A stretch of 56,694 nt of DNA from Anoxybacillus sp. (lineage in GTDB: Bacteria > Bacillota > Bacilli > Bacillales > Anoxybacillaceae): assembly GCF_023512315.1 (NCBI RefSeq), contig NZ_JAILZV010000002.1, positions 1 to 56,694 on the forward strand, given 5' to 3'. A model generated the notes under the pieces. It was not told the origin of the DNA. It saw only the letters and a program-made list of their open reading frames with translations, and did not search any database. Positions 25,203 to 33,920 of the stretch are shown one piece after another (positions within the stretch are counted from its first letter, which is position 1; the number at the start of each line of letters is the position of its first letter). A program made the position numbers and the translations under genes.

Positions 25203-26348
25203 ATGGAGAGGAAAGTGAAACAAGTACTATGGACGTCCGCGGTTGCTTCCGCGCTATTGTTTATGCCCACGCACAGCAAAGCAGCGGAATGGAAGCTTGG
25301 CATGAGCCATCCGCAAATTAAAGAAGTGCAAACGTTATTAAAAGCAAAAGGCTTTTTTACATACCCGACTGCCACCGGCTATTTTGGAACGATAACGGAA
25401 ACGGCAGTGAAAAAATTTCAAGCGTCCGTCCGCTTGCCAGTAACGGGCGTGGTCGATGCGAAAACGTACGCGGCATTAAAAACGGCGGCTGCGAAACGAA
25501 AAACAAGCACGAACACTTCGGTGAAAACGACCCCTAGTACAGTCGCAACGGAATGGAAGGTTGGGGCGTCTGGCGAAGCGGTGAAAACGCTGCAAGAGCG
25601 GCTCAAAGCGCTCGGCTATTTTTCATATTCACAAGTGACCGGCTATTTCGGTGCGGTCACAGAAGAAGCGGTGAAAAAGTTTCAAAAAGACGTCGGGCTT
25701 GCGCCGACCGGCATTGCCGACCGTCTAACGATGGCGAAACTCGACGAAGCGCTGGCGAAAAAGACGAAGCCTGCCATCTTGTTAACGATTGGCGCAAGCG
25801 GCGAACAAGTAAAAACGGTACAAATCAAACTGAAAGCACTCGGGCATTTTACGTATCCAGAAGTGACCGGCTATTTTGGACAAGCTACTGCCGAGGCGGT
25901 GAAAAAATTTCAAGCGAGCGTCCAATTGCCGGTGACCGGCATCGTCGACGACACTACTTACACGCGCCTTTGGCAAGCGCCAAAACCGTTCGACCCGATT
26001 GCGCTTGTTGCCGACGCCGCACCTCTATTAGGAAAGCCGTACGTATGGGGCGGGCAGACGCCAGACGGCTTTGACTGCAGCGGATTAATCGTCTATTTGT
26101 TCCAAAAACAAGGGATTGCCCTGCCGCGTACGGTTCTAGCGATGTGGAACGCTGGCGTAAGTGTCGATGCACCAGCCGTTGGCGACGTCGTCTTTTTCCA
26201 AACGGAAGGCACTACTGCTTCCCACGCCGGCATTTATATCGGCAACAACCAATTTCTCCATAGCGCTAGCTCGACTGGCGTGACGATTAGCGTCTTTAAC
26301 AGCCCATACTGGAGCGCGCGCTACATAGGGGCGAAGCGGTATTGGTAG
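25203..26348 (+). CDS. Peptidoglycan-binding NlpC/P60 endopeptidase
   Basis: A 381-residue secreted wall hydrolase. The signal peptide is residues 1-27. Three PG_binding_1 repeats (about 32-92, 118-180, 196-256) each contain a GYFG-T-TAVKKFQ core. A linker rich in Thr/Lys lies between the first two. The C-terminal NlpC/P60 domain has catalytic Cys292 (GFDCSGLI), His341 (ASHAGIYIG) and His353. It should cleave the gamma-D-Glu/diaminopimelate bond of stem peptides. The ATG follows AAAGGGGAGAAAGTG. Adjacent to an LCP ligase, consistent with a wall-building neighbourhood. Confidence 0.93.
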   Translation: MERKVKQVLWTSAVASALLFMPTHSKAAEWKLGMSHPQIKEVQTLLKAKGFFTYPTATGYFGTITETAVKKFQASVRLPVTGVVDAKTYAALKTAAAKRKTSTNTSVKTTPSTVATEWKVGASGEAVKTLQERLKALGYFSYSQVTGYFGAVTEEAVKKFQKDVGLAPTGIADRLTMAKLDEALAKKTKPAILLTIGASGEQVKTVQIKLKALGHFTYPEVTGYFGQATAEAVKKFQASVQLPVTGIVDDTTYTRLWQAPKPFDPIALVADAAPLLGKPYVWGGQTPDGFDCSGLIVYLFQKQGIALPRTVLAMWNAGVSVDAPAVGDVVFFQTEGTTASHAGIYIGNNQFLHSASSTGVTISVFNSPYWSARYIGAKRYW

Positions 26349-26355
26349 GATAAAC

Positions 26356-26388
26356 AGGCGCTCTATTGGGGGAGCGCCTTCGTTTTTC
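26356..26388 (+). terminator. Terminator of the NlpC/P60 gene
   Basis: AGGCGCTC and GAGCGCCT form an 8-bp stem followed by TCGTTTTT. The stem overlaps the last codons of the convergent LCP gene. Confidence 0.8.
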
Positions 26389-27334
26389 TAGGCAGTGACG
26401 GGGCGATTTGCAAATGCGCATTTAGCTGCTTCGACACCGCCTGCCGCTCTTTTTCTGGAATGATGACATAAAAGACGCCGTTTATTTTTGTGCTTGTTCC
26501 GGCTAGGTGCAGCTTTTCGACGTTCGTATGGGCTCGTTTGTAGTTTGTGTAAATCGCTTTCATTTGTTCAAGCGTCAAATTTGTTTTCACGTGCCGTGCA
26601 ATGGCACGAAGCACGTCATCGTAGGCAAGCAACGAAGTTGCCCCTTTTTGTATGACCGCTTCCACGACTTGCTTTTGCCGGTCTTCCCTCCCAAACCCAC
26701 CGCGCGGATCGTCATGGCGCATACGGGCATACTTTAATGCTTTTTCCCCATTGAGCATTATGCGTCCTTTCGGAAACGCCGTCTTGTCGTACGTAAACGC
26801 AAACGGATTATCGACCGTAATGCCGCCAACTGCATCGACGATGTCGCGAAACCCGTTCATATTGACTTTCACGTAATAGTCAATCGGAATATCGAGAAAC
26901 CGTTCGACGGTCGCGACTGTCATCCCAACGCCGCCAAACGCATACGAATGGTTGATTTTATCGCGTTTTCCTTTGCCGACGATGACGGTGCGCGTATCGC
27001 GCGGGATGCTCACCATTTTCACCGACGGCTGATTCGGATTGACCGTCACGACGAGCAGCGAATCCGCCCGCCCCCGGTCGCCTTTTCGCTCATCCACGCC
27101 GATGAACAAAAACGAAATCGGCGGCAAACGCTTTAACTCTACTGGCGCAGATCGCTTCATCGGCACTGGGCGTTTCACCGGTTCATGAATTTGTTGGGCG
27201 GTTTGTGTAAGCTGCCGGTAAAGAAACTGGCGGTACAAATAGAAGCTGCCAAAACTAACGATGAGTACAATGCAAAACACACCGATCCACTGTCTTTTTT
27301 CCCACACATGCCACACGCTCCTTTTCCCTAGCAT
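26363..27334 (-). CDS. LytR-CpsA-Psr (LCP) family wall polymer ligase
   Basis: A 323-residue membrane-anchored protein. An N-terminal helix (WIGVFCIVLIVSFGSFYLY) precedes an extracellular LCP domain with FLFIGVDERKGDRGRADSLL, VSIPRDTRTVI and RMRHDDPRGGFGREDRQKQV. The conserved Asp and Arg residues bind a polyprenyl-pyrophosphate-linked polymer. The family transfers teichoic acids or other glycopolymers onto peptidoglycan. That would also supply the secondary wall polymer bound by the SbsC-type S-layer protein encoded nearby. GGGAG precedes the ATG. Confidence 0.92.
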   Translation of the reverse strand: MLGKRSVWHVWEKRQWIGVFCIVLIVSFGSFYLYRQFLYRQLTQTAQQIHEPVKRPVPMKRSAPVELKRLPPISFLFIGVDERKGDRGRADSLLVVTVNPNQPSVKMVSIPRDTRTVIVGKGKRDKINHSYAFGGVGMTVATVERFLDIPIDYYVKVNMNGFRDIVDAVGGITVDNPFAFTYDKTAFPKGRIMLNGEKALKYARMRHDDPRGGFGREDRQKQVVEAVIQKGATSLLAYDDVLRAIARHVKTNLTLEQMKAIYTNYKRAHTNVEKLHLAGTSTKINGVFYVIIPEKERQAVSKQLNAHLQIAPSLPRKTKALPQ

Positions 27335-27435
27335 GCGACTCCCTTCTGCAAATGATTCTTTGTGGAAATGAAAATGTTTTCCAACTGCCGGAAGTGAGGA
27401 AAATCATGTAAGATAAAAATAAGGAGGGGATAATC

Positions 27436-28212
27436 ATGAAAAAGTGGTTGATAGGCTTTATAATGGCGTTTGTTATGCTTAGTACGTTCGGTTGGCAAAT
27501 CGACATTGCTGAAGCGAAAGTGCAATGGGGCAATATGGAATTGAAGAAAGGAATGGTGGGGAAAGTAATAATCGTGAAAAACACGCCGCTTTACCAATGG
27601 AAGCAAAATAAAATGCAAGTGGTGCGTTTATTGAAAAAGGGGCAACAATACCGCGTCTATAGTACAAAAACGATAAAAGGCGTGCTCTTTTACGGCGTTG
27701 GCAGCGGCCTGTATGTTCAAAAAACGGCGAATGTTCGATACACCCCACTTTCAGCAGAACAGTTTTCATCGTTAGTGAAGCGAGCGTTGAAAGGCGAATA
27801 TGAAATTGCTATCGGACAAGCACGGGTACGATTTGCCATTGAAAAGCAGGACGGCAATGAACTGAAAGGGGTGTACTTTTATAATGGAAACTCATTGCTT
27901 CCGCTAGAAGGGACGGTAGACGGGAATGTTGTGACGCTACGAGTGTATTTTGATGACCATTATGAACAAATTTTACACTCGGTGTCGTATCTGCAGCAAT
28001 ACAACGTGCCGCAAGCAGAAATGGAAGAAGTGGCGAAGCAGCTGATGAACAACGACGATTATTATATGCAGGTTCAATTTACTATTAAAAACGATCCTGA
28101 GCAGTTTGACGGACAGTTTCGTCTGCCGGATTTATTTATCGACGACCGGTATGATGTCACTGGGGTTGTGTTGAGCGATCCGTTTTCTGTGCAAGTGAAA
28201 AAGCTAGATTAA
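27436..28212 (+). CDS. Secreted hypothetical protein with SH3-like N-terminal domain
   Basis: A 258-residue exported protein. The signal peptide is MKKWLIGFIMAFVMLSTFGW, with cleavage near AEA. Residues 40-95 look like a bacterial SH3-type beta barrel (VIIVKNTPLYQW ... VRLLKKGQQYRVY ... LYVQKTANVRY). The remaining 160 residues are beta-rich and unrecognised. AAGGAGGGG precedes the ATG. It is monocistronic with its own terminator, placed just upstream of the S-layer gene, so a cell-surface role is likely. Confidence 0.75.
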   Translation: MKKWLIGFIMAFVMLSTFGWQIDIAEAKVQWGNMELKKGMVGKVIIVKNTPLYQWKQNKMQVVRLLKKGQQYRVYSTKTIKGVLFYGVGSGLYVQKTANVRYTPLSAEQFSSLVKRALKGEYEIAIGQARVRFAIEKQDGNELKGVYFYNGNSLLPLEGTVDGNVVTLRVYFDDHYEQILHSVSYLQQYNVPQAEMEEVAKQLMNNDDYYMQVQFTIKNDPEQFDGQFRLPDLFIDDRYDVTGVVLSDPFSVQVKKLD

Positions 28213-28220
28213 AAGACAAG

Positions 28221-28246
28221 AGGTTCGCGTTGGCGAGCCTTTTTTG
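28221..28246 (+). terminator. Terminator of the 258-aa secreted protein gene
   Basis: AGGTTCGC and GCGAGCCT form an 8-bp stem (one G-U) with a four-base loop and TTTTTT. Confidence 0.85.
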
Positions 28247-28482
28247 TAGCGGAAATTTTTTTTACAAAAAAGTTCTTGAAGTGCAAACGGAGGCATATAG
28301 ATGTAAGGTGTGCGCCGTTTTGTCATCGTTTTGTAATAAATTTGTAATCGTTTCGATAAGAGAATTGACTAAAAAATTTGTATTTAAGACTAGAAATTGC
28401 AAGAAAAATGTATTATTATAGTAAATGTGGAGCGATGGGGAACAAACATCAAGATATAGCAACATACGCACCATTTACTTCT

Positions 28483-28539
28483 ATTGCCTAGTGATAGGTT
28501 AATAGGAATGTTTTGACCCCGTTAAACCTTTTAGGCAAT
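28483..28539 (+). promoter_or_regulatory. Structured long 5' leader of the S-layer gene
   Basis: ATTGCCTA (28483-28490) pairs with TAGGCAAT (28532-28539). An alternative small hairpin, CCTAGTGATAGG, uses the same CCTA. About 70 further bases separate this from the ATG at 28609. The 390-bp gap between genes holds only AT-rich promoter-like DNA and this leader. Long stable leaders are known to prolong S-layer mRNA life. Confidence 0.5.
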
Positions 28540-28608
28540 GATTTTACTAATCTTTGTTTAGTACTCATTGCTCTAAAGTTTAGATAAAGAAGGGAGACAT
28601 ACTATTCT

Positions 28609-31600
28609 ATGGACAAGAAGAAAGCTATTAAATTAGCAACAGCAAGTGCAGTTGTTGCAAGTGCATTCGTATCAGCGAACCCTTATGCTTCTCAAGCAGC
28701 TACGAATGTAGACGCGGTTGTCAACCAAGCAAAAGCTGCATTCAAAGCAGTTTTCATTACTTATAACGAAGTAGTAAAAACTGGTAAACTAGTTGATGTG
28801 AAAAAAGTACAAGACGCGATTAAAAAAGCGGATGAAGCGAAGAAAAAAGCAGTCGCTGAAGTAAACAAAAACGGCGGAAAGAAAAAAGACGCTTACTTAG
28901 CTGATTTAGAAAAATCGTATAAAGACTATGTGACAAACGGCGGTAAAAAATACGTCGCTGCTTATCCAACATTAACAGCGCTTAACAACGCTGTAAAAGC
29001 AGTAAACGACGCAGTAGCAACAAAAGATCTTGCGAAAGTGAAAAGCGCTTATGACAAGCTTGGCACGGCGTTGAAAAAAGCAACGGAAGCAACAAAATCT
29101 GTTTACGGTGCAGACGCTCGTGCAGCATTCGTCAAATCTGCGAACGCAACAATCGCAAGCTTAAAGAACGATACAACAGTTTACGCTGCACTTTTAAAAG
29201 CGCAAGATGCATTAGGAAAAGAAGACTTTGCAACTGCGCAAGCAATGTTAGACAAAGCAGCGACTTACTTAGCGAAAGCAACGTCGCTTAAAGCAGAGTT
29301 AACGGCATTAAACGACACAGTAAAAGCAAGCTTTGAAGAAAAAGCTGGCGTTGTGAAAGAAGTAAGTGCAGTTGCTGACGTAACAGTAAACGAAGGCGAA
29401 ACTGTGACACTTCCTGAAAAAGTAGAAGTAACGCTTGCAAACGGCAAAAAAGTTGAAAAAGCAGTTACTTGGGAAAGCAAAGACCTTACAAAACCAGGCG
29501 AATATACGCTTAGCGGAACATTCGAAGGCACAGAACTTAAAGCAACTGTAAAAGTTATTGTCAAAGAAGTTGCGCCTAAGGTTGAAAGTGTAAGTGCGAT
29601 TGGCGCTAAAAAGTTAGAGGTTAAGTTTAACAAAGCTGTTGATGATACAAAAGCTAAGTTTGAAGTGAAAAAAGGTTCGGTTACAGCTTCTGTATCAAAC
29701 ATTACTTTTGCAGAAGATAAAAAATCTGCTGTAATTGAATTGGCTAGTAAATTGACTAAAGGTGATTATACTGTTAACGTTTCTGGTTTAAGTGAAGCAT
29801 CGTTAACATCTACAGTTTCTGTTGAAGATGAAAAAGTAGCAAAAATTGAAATCCTTTCAGATAAGGGTATCTTAGTAGATGGAACAGACGGGGATAGTGT
29901 AGCAAACGATGCAATTCAAGTAGGATACCAAGTCTTTAACCAATACGGTGAAGATATCACAAATGTAACTTCATTAAACACTTCTTCTAGTGGTGGAACT
30001 GTTTCATTAGCTAATGGTAAGGCTACTATTCAATCAGCTTCTACTTTTGCAGTAGACCAAAAAGTAACTTTAACATTAATCCATCCAGAAACAGCTACTA
30101 CTGTTACAAAAACATTGACAGTTTCAGGTGAATCTAAAGTAGCTGAAGTTTCTGTAAAAGAATTATACAATGCTAATAAAGAAACTTTATCTGCTGATTC
30201 TCAAAATGCTAGTGATTTCATGCTTGTTTTAGAAGCAAAAGACCAATATGGTAATGTTATCACTGATGCAAGTAAATTAGATAGTGAAGTATTAGTTGCT
30301 GTTTCAAATCCTTCTGTAGTATCAGTTAAATCTTTAAGTGGTAATAGTGCAGATTTTGAAAATGTAACTATTGATGGGGTTTCAAAAACTGTTTTAAGAC
30401 TACAGGGCGGTCTAGTTGCTGGTTCTACAACAGTAACATTAATTTCAGCTTCTACTGGTAAGGCAACAACTTATACAGTAAACGTAGCTGAAGGATTAAC
30501 ATCTGATAATGTTAACTTCGGTAACGTTGATAAATTAGTGGCTGCTGGGGAAACAGTACAAGTGCCTGTAACAGTTACTGATAAGAATGGTAACGAGATT
30601 ACAGATGTGTCTATCTTAAACGGTAGTGCTAAAGGGGTAACTGTAACTGGTGCAACAGGAACATTCAAAAAAGTTGATGGAAAAGTTGTTTATGAATTTA
30701 CAGCTCCAAATACAGCAGGACCAGTAACTTTAACAGCTGTATCTAAAACAGGCAAAGTTGCAATTAAAACAATTGATGTAAAAGCTGCAGCGGTTCCGAC
30801 AGTTATTACAGGGCTGAAATCCGATGTTCCTAAACTTGTTTACAACGGAGAAACAGTTAACTTAGATAAAGCTAGTTTCGTAGTAGAAGACCAATATGGT
30901 CGTACAATGTCTGATGCAAGTTTTGCAAGTTTCTTAGATGCGAACGGTACTGCTGCAAATGGAGAGTATAGAGTAGTAGTTTCTCAAGCAGACGCTGCTG
31001 GTACATCAGCTATTGATTTATCTGGTAGCGATGATTATATCACTGCTCAATCAAATGACACAGTCGGAGTAGACGGTCAAGCTAAAGGTTATGAAGATGT
31101 GACATTTAAGTTACAAAAATACAATGGTACTAGCTGGGTAGATGTATCTGGAAGCAGCTATACAACTTCATTCCGTACGGTTGAACTTAGCGAATTAAAA
31201 TCATTTGGAGTAGAGGACACTGGAAAAATCTACGCTGATTCTACAATTAATAACAATGCTAAAGATGTATACGATAAAGTTGTCAAAGTTTACGGCTTAA
31301 CAGCAGATGGTAAAAAGGTTTACTTACCGGCTAACACTTATAGTGTAGTGTCTAATTCTCCTAACCTTGTTGCGGCTAACGTATCTGGTGAGTGGGTATT
31401 AGATGCTGCTGAAAATACTACAGGTGCAATTACAACTCCAAACATGGATGATAATACTGAGAAAACAGCTTCTTATGTAGTAACAATTAATGCAACTGGT
31501 GATGAAATTACAAAAGAAGTTGCTATTTCAAACGTAGCTCCAGCAATTGATACACTTGAAATTCGTGACAACAATGGAGTAGCAGTTTCTACATTTGTAT

Positions 31601-31884
31601 ATGACATTACTGGTGGTGCTGATACTACATTTGATGCAACTGATTTATCATCAGCTATTTACGTGAAAGATACGTACGGTGTAGAAAAACCAAATACTAC
31701 AGCTTCAACTTCTATCTCTAGATTAACATTCTCTAATGTTAAAGAGGCATCTGGAACTAATATTTCAATTACTGGAAATGGAACAGCAAATGCTTCCATC
31801 GCTAACTTAGCAGCTGGAGATACTTTTGATGCTTCAGTTACAGTAGGCGGAAAAGTTGTTAAGGTTAAAGTTGAAGTGAAGTAA
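28609..31884 (+). CDS. S-layer protein, SbsC-like
   Basis: A 1091-residue exported surface-lattice protein. The signal peptide is MDKKKAIKLATASAVVASAF through SQA. Residues about 31-245 form the helical SbsC-type domain that binds the secondary wall polymer without SLH motifs (opening TNVDAVVNQAKAAFKAVF; note DAYLADLEKSYKDYV). Then come Ig/Big-like beta domains, such as VEVTLANGKKVEKAVTWES, to the end. Codon choice changes around base 29570: before it GCG/AAC/GGC codons are common, after it the gene turns AT-rich (TCT, ACT, GGT). This suggests that the variable outer part was exchanged by recombination. Confidence 0.92.
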   Translation: MDKKKAIKLATASAVVASAFVSANPYASQAATNVDAVVNQAKAAFKAVFITYNEVVKTGKLVDVKKVQDAIKKADEAKKKAVAEVNKNGGKKKDAYLADLEKSYKDYVTNGGKKYVAAYPTLTALNNAVKAVNDAVATKDLAKVKSAYDKLGTALKKATEATKSVYGADARAAFVKSANATIASLKNDTTVYAALLKAQDALGKEDFATAQAMLDKAATYLAKATSLKAELTALNDTVKASFEEKAGVVKEVSAVADVTVNEGETVTLPEKVEVTLANGKKVEKAVTWESKDLTKPGEYTLSGTFEGTELKATVKVIVKEVAPKVESVSAIGAKKLEVKFNKAVDDTKAKFEVKKGSVTASVSNITFAEDKKSAVIELASKLTKGDYTVNVSGLSEASLTSTVSVEDEKVAKIEILSDKGILVDGTDGDSVANDAIQVGYQVFNQYGEDITNVTSLNTSSSGGTVSLANGKATIQSASTFAVDQKVTLTLIHPETATTVTKTLTVSGESKVAEVSVKELYNANKETLSADSQNASDFMLVLEAKDQYGNVITDASKLDSEVLVAVSNPSVVSVKSLSGNSADFENVTIDGVSKTVLRLQGGLVAGSTTVTLISASTGKATTYTVNVAEGLTSDNVNFGNVDKLVAAGETVQVPVTVTDKNGNEITDVSILNGSAKGVTVTGATGTFKKVDGKVVYEFTAPNTAGPVTLTAVSKTGKVAIKTIDVKAAAVPTVITGLKSDVPKLVYNGETVNLDKASFVVEDQYGRTMSDASFASFLDANGTAANGEYRVVVSQADAAGTSAIDLSGSDDYITAQSNDTVGVDGQAKGYEDVTFKLQKYNGTSWVDVSGSSYTTSFRTVELSELKSFGVEDTGKIYADSTINNNAKDVYDKVVKVYGLTADGKKVYLPANTYSVVSNSPNLVAANVSGEWVLDAAENTTGAITTPNMDDNTEKTASYVVTINATGDEITKEVAISNVAPAIDTLEIRDNNGVAVSTFVYDITGGADTTFDATDLSSAIYVKDTYGVEKPNTTASTSISRLTFSNVKEASGTNISITGNGTANASIANLAAGDTFDASVTVGGKVVKVKVEVK

Positions 31885-31911
31885 TACCTACTACCATCCG
31901 AAATATGTCGA

Positions 31912-31950
31912 AAAGCTCTGCGGAGAGAAATCTCTGCGGGGCTTTTTTTT
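31912..31950 (+). terminator. Strong terminator of the S-layer gene
   Basis: AAAGCTCTGCGGAGA pairs with TCTCTGCGGGGCTTT with a four-base loop, followed by eight T. Confidence 0.92.
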
Positions 31951-31979
31951 ACCGAAATCTGTATCAAGCTTGATTTTCA

Positions 31980-32001
31980 AATATATATTATGATTTTGAA
32001 C
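31980..32001. other. dif-like 22-bp core, copy 1 (left edge of accessory element)
   Basis: AATATATATTAT, then GA, then TTTTGAAC. The same core with a different dinucleotide recurs at 42130-42151 and 46712-46733. AATATATATTATG equals the centre of the B. subtilis dif site as I remember it (GAATATATATTATG), though the outer arms do not match. It sits between the S-layer terminator and the first gene of the accessory element. Confidence 0.55.
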
Positions 32002-32014
32002 CTATAGTCATAGT

Positions 32015-32053
32015 GCCTCAATTCCTTTCGGGGAATTGGGGCTATTTTTGTTT
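32015..32053 (+). other. Hairpin before the RadC-like gene
   Basis: GCCTCAATTCC (32015-32025) pairs with GGAATTGGGGC (32032-32042), loop of six, followed by ATTTTTGTTT. A hairpin with the same GCCTC/GGGGC base but a different distal helix follows dif-like copy 2. Confidence 0.6.
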
Positions 32054-32066
32054 AGGAGGGAAAAGG

Positions 32067-32576
32067 ATGAGCAAGTATCAAACCATCAACCACCAGCAGC
32101 TAGAGCTGTTAGAAAGAGAGGTGTCCGCCAAACAGCCAGCGAAGCGCGTCAACATTGTCAGCCTGAAGCTCGTTCGTGAGTCTAGCGTGCTGTACAAGGA
32201 ACGTCAAATCAAATCTCCGGAAGATGCGTACAAGCTGCTGAAGCCGTTTCTCGTTGAAGCCGACCGTGAGAAGTTTGTCGTTGTTTGCCTAGACACGAAA
32301 AGCCAGCCGACTGCTATCAACATTTGCCATGTTGGCAGCCTGAACGCTAGTATCGTGCATCCGAGGGAGGTGATGAAGGCTGCCATTCTCTCCAACTCGG
32401 CAGCTATCATCGTAGCCCATAATCATCCCAGCGGTCATTGCGAGCCATCGCGGGAAGACATTGAGGTAACGAAACGGTTAGTAGAGGCTGGGAGAATCGT
32501 TGGCATTGATGTGTTAGACCATTTGATAGTTTGTTCTGACCGGTATTTGTCGCTGAAAGAAAAAGGGTATGTCTGA
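32067..32576 (+). CDS. RadC-like JAB/MPN domain protein
   Basis: A 169-residue protein of the RadC/JAMM fold with the metal-binding motif VAHNHPSGHCEPSREDIE (His118, His120, Asp131) and the following GIDVLDHLIV. The short form without the N-terminal HhH domain is usual on plasmids, phages and islands, where its role is unknown; the historical link to DNA repair is doubtful. TAGGAGGGAAAAGG precedes the ATG at 32067. It is the first gene inside the left edge of the accessory element. Confidence 0.88.
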   Translation: MSKYQTINHQQLELLEREVSAKQPAKRVNIVSLKLVRESSVLYKERQIKSPEDAYKLLKPFLVEADREKFVVVCLDTKSQPTAINICHVGSLNASIVHPREVMKAAILSNSAAIIVAHNHPSGHCEPSREDIEVTKRLVEAGRIVGIDVLDHLIVCSDRYLSLKEKGYV

Positions 32577-32591
32577 GAGGAGGAGAAGAGG

Positions 32592-32891
32592 ATGTTACAC
32601 ATTGATTGGTTTGTAAGGACGATGAAAAGAACGTTCAACGTAGCAGTCAACATTGACGAGGTGGGCTATGAAGCGTATGAATTCTATCACGAAGAGTTGG
32701 ACAACTATCTTGTGCCCGAAGAGCATCTAGAGAAGCTGCCGAATCCGCTGCTTTTTGAGACTTTAAGTTATGTTGACGAAAACCGAAACGAGTGGATAGC
32801 GGGATTTGTAAGAGATGAGGAAACGGAGGAGAAATTGTACGAGGTGTGGATAAAAAATGGAGAGCCAATCGCTTACGAAATATATGTCTAA
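32592..32891 (+). CDS. Hypothetical acidic protein (99 aa)
   Basis: Unrecognised. It begins MLHIDWFVRTMKRTFNVAVN and is Glu-rich with many aromatic residues (EAYEFYHEELDNYLVPEEHL). It lies 15 bases after the RadC-like gene with an AGAGGAGGAGAAG site, so it is the second cistron of that unit. Strong acidity and small size would suit a DNA-mimic or adaptor role, but this is speculation. Confidence 0.65.
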   Translation: MLHIDWFVRTMKRTFNVAVNIDEVGYEAYEFYHEELDNYLVPEEHLEKLPNPLLFETLSYVDENRNEWIAGFVRDEETEEKLYEVWIKNGEPIAYEIYV

Positions 32892-32950
32892 GATTGGCGG
32901 ATTTTCGTACGAGAATATCACGGCTAGACCAAATGAAAGGGGAAGGGAAA

Positions 32951-33202
32951 ATGGCAAAATATCACCGCATCATCATTGACGGGGTGCCGTACTATCGGGA
33001 ATACAGCTACGGATTGGACGGCTACGGAGAGATGCTTAGTGAGGACGAGCTCGTTCAGCTGCTGCTGGAGAAGGTGGTGGACGAGGAGATTGAGATTAGC
33101 CAAAGGGAAATCGAAGCCGCTCTGCGCCGGATTGCAGACCGTGACGACCGCAACTTGCTGCAAAACTATATCCGCTACTTGGAGCGAATCAGCCGGGAAT
33201 GA
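32951..33202 (+). CDS. Hypothetical protein (83 aa)
   Basis: Unrecognised. It starts MAKYHRIIIDGVPYYREYSY, with the helical C-terminal half ELVQLLLEKVVDEEIEISQ followed by RRIADRDDRNLLQNYIRYL. GGGGAAGGGAAA precedes the ATG. The longer frame from 32846 overlaps the previous gene out of frame and is rejected. Third small cistron of the RadC-like unit. Confidence 0.65.
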   Translation: MAKYHRIIIDGVPYYREYSYGLDGYGEMLSEDELVQLLLEKVVDEEIEISQREIEAALRRIADRDDRNLLQNYIRYLERISRE

Positions 33203-33355
33203 GACCGACTCACGACATTTCTTTCGGCAATCTCACGACAAAACTAAAGGGATTCCAACCATGTATGGCAGATTCGATGAGCGACAAGGAATCTCTATGA
33301 TTCCAGCACCAAAAAACTCCCGACATTATTATATTACTGTCGTGAACGTAGAGGT

Positions 33356-33374
33356 TCACCTTGAAAGGAGGTGA
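33356..33374 (+). promoter_or_regulatory. Hairpin covering the ribosome site of the 25-aa peptide
   Basis: TCACCT (33356-33361) pairs with AGGTGA (33369-33374). The loop TGAAAGG and the 3' arm contain the Shine-Dalgarno AAAGGAGGTGA. TCACGACA near 33231 is also complementary to TGTCGTGA near 33338, closing a larger fold of the leader. Confidence 0.6.
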
Positions 33375-33379
33375 GCAAA

Positions 33380-33457
33380 ATGTGGGAGAAAGTTATTATT
33401 CCTGTATTGGTCACTGTAGCCGCAGAAATAGCCAAAGAAGTAACAAAAATTAAATAA
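33380..33457 (+). CDS. Small amphipathic peptide (25 aa), candidate type I toxin
   Basis: MWEKVIIPVLVTVAAEIAKE plus VTKIK: one continuous hydrophobic/amphipathic helix with a charged tail, the build of small membrane toxins or detergent-like peptides. The ribosome site is excellent in sequence but locked in a hairpin, and a long structured leader (33203-33379) precedes it. Both features are typical of type I toxin mRNAs. No close family member comes to mind. Confidence 0.5.
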   Translation: MWEKVIIPVLVTVAAEIAKEVTKIK

Positions 33458-33556
33458 TGAAAGGGCAAAAATAATGAAGGTATTTCCTTGTCACGGTTAT
33501 TGTGAATACCCGTTGTGTACCATCAAAACCATCATCGATATTGTGAAAAAAAGTGA

Positions 33557-33596
33557 GAGCCATGAATGCGAATGACAAGCGTTCATGGCTCTTTTT
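33557..33596 (+). terminator. Terminator after the 25-aa peptide gene
   Basis: GAGCCATGAATGC pairs with GCGTTCATGGCTC and is followed by TTTTTC. It is nearly identical to the hairpin at 33925-33965. Confidence 0.8.
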
Positions 33597-33681
33597 CAAT
33601 AAGAAAGAATAGTGGAGTAAAGGATGTATTATATTCTGAATATTGGTAATAATATTACTATTATAAACTGGAGGTGATAAT

Positions 33682-33891
33682 ATGTTATTTCCTAACATAC
33701 CTACTAAGACCATGGGAGGTAATGTATTTTGGGATACGATAAAATCCAGAAAGGGTTGGAAAATTCAACAAAATATATTTACTCAACATTATAGGATTTT
33801 AGACCAGAATAACGTTAGACATGCTTGGTCATCAGATTATGATGAAATTGAACAATTGTTTGAAACATATACTGGGGAAAGATATCAATAA
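33682..33891 (+). CDS. Hypothetical protein (69 aa)
   Basis: Unrecognised. It starts MLFPNIPTKTMGGNVFWDTI, continues with a Lys/Gln/Asn-rich stretch and ends FETYTGERYQ. CTGGAGGTGATAAT precedes the ATG. Base composition is clearly AT-richer than its neighbours, and it is bracketed by two near-identical terminator hairpins, suggesting a separately acquired cassette. Confidence 0.6.
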   Translation: MLFPNIPTKTMGGNVFWDTIKSRKGWKIQQNIFTQHYRILDQNNVRHAWSSDYDEIEQLFETYTGERYQ

Positions 33892-33920
33892 AAATTATTT
33901 TAGATGGAAAGAGTCACTTA

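Noticed and set aside
32846..32950. N-terminal extension of the 83-residue protein
   Set aside because: Would overlap the preceding gene in another frame and has no ribosome site, whereas GGGGAAGGGAAA precedes the ATG at 32951.
33474..33575. 33-codon ORF with four Cys (MKVFPCHGYCEYPLC...) after the 25-residue peptide
   Set aside because: Runs into the terminator hairpin, ribosome site is weak and spaced ten bases; more likely the structured 3' part of the small-peptide transcript.
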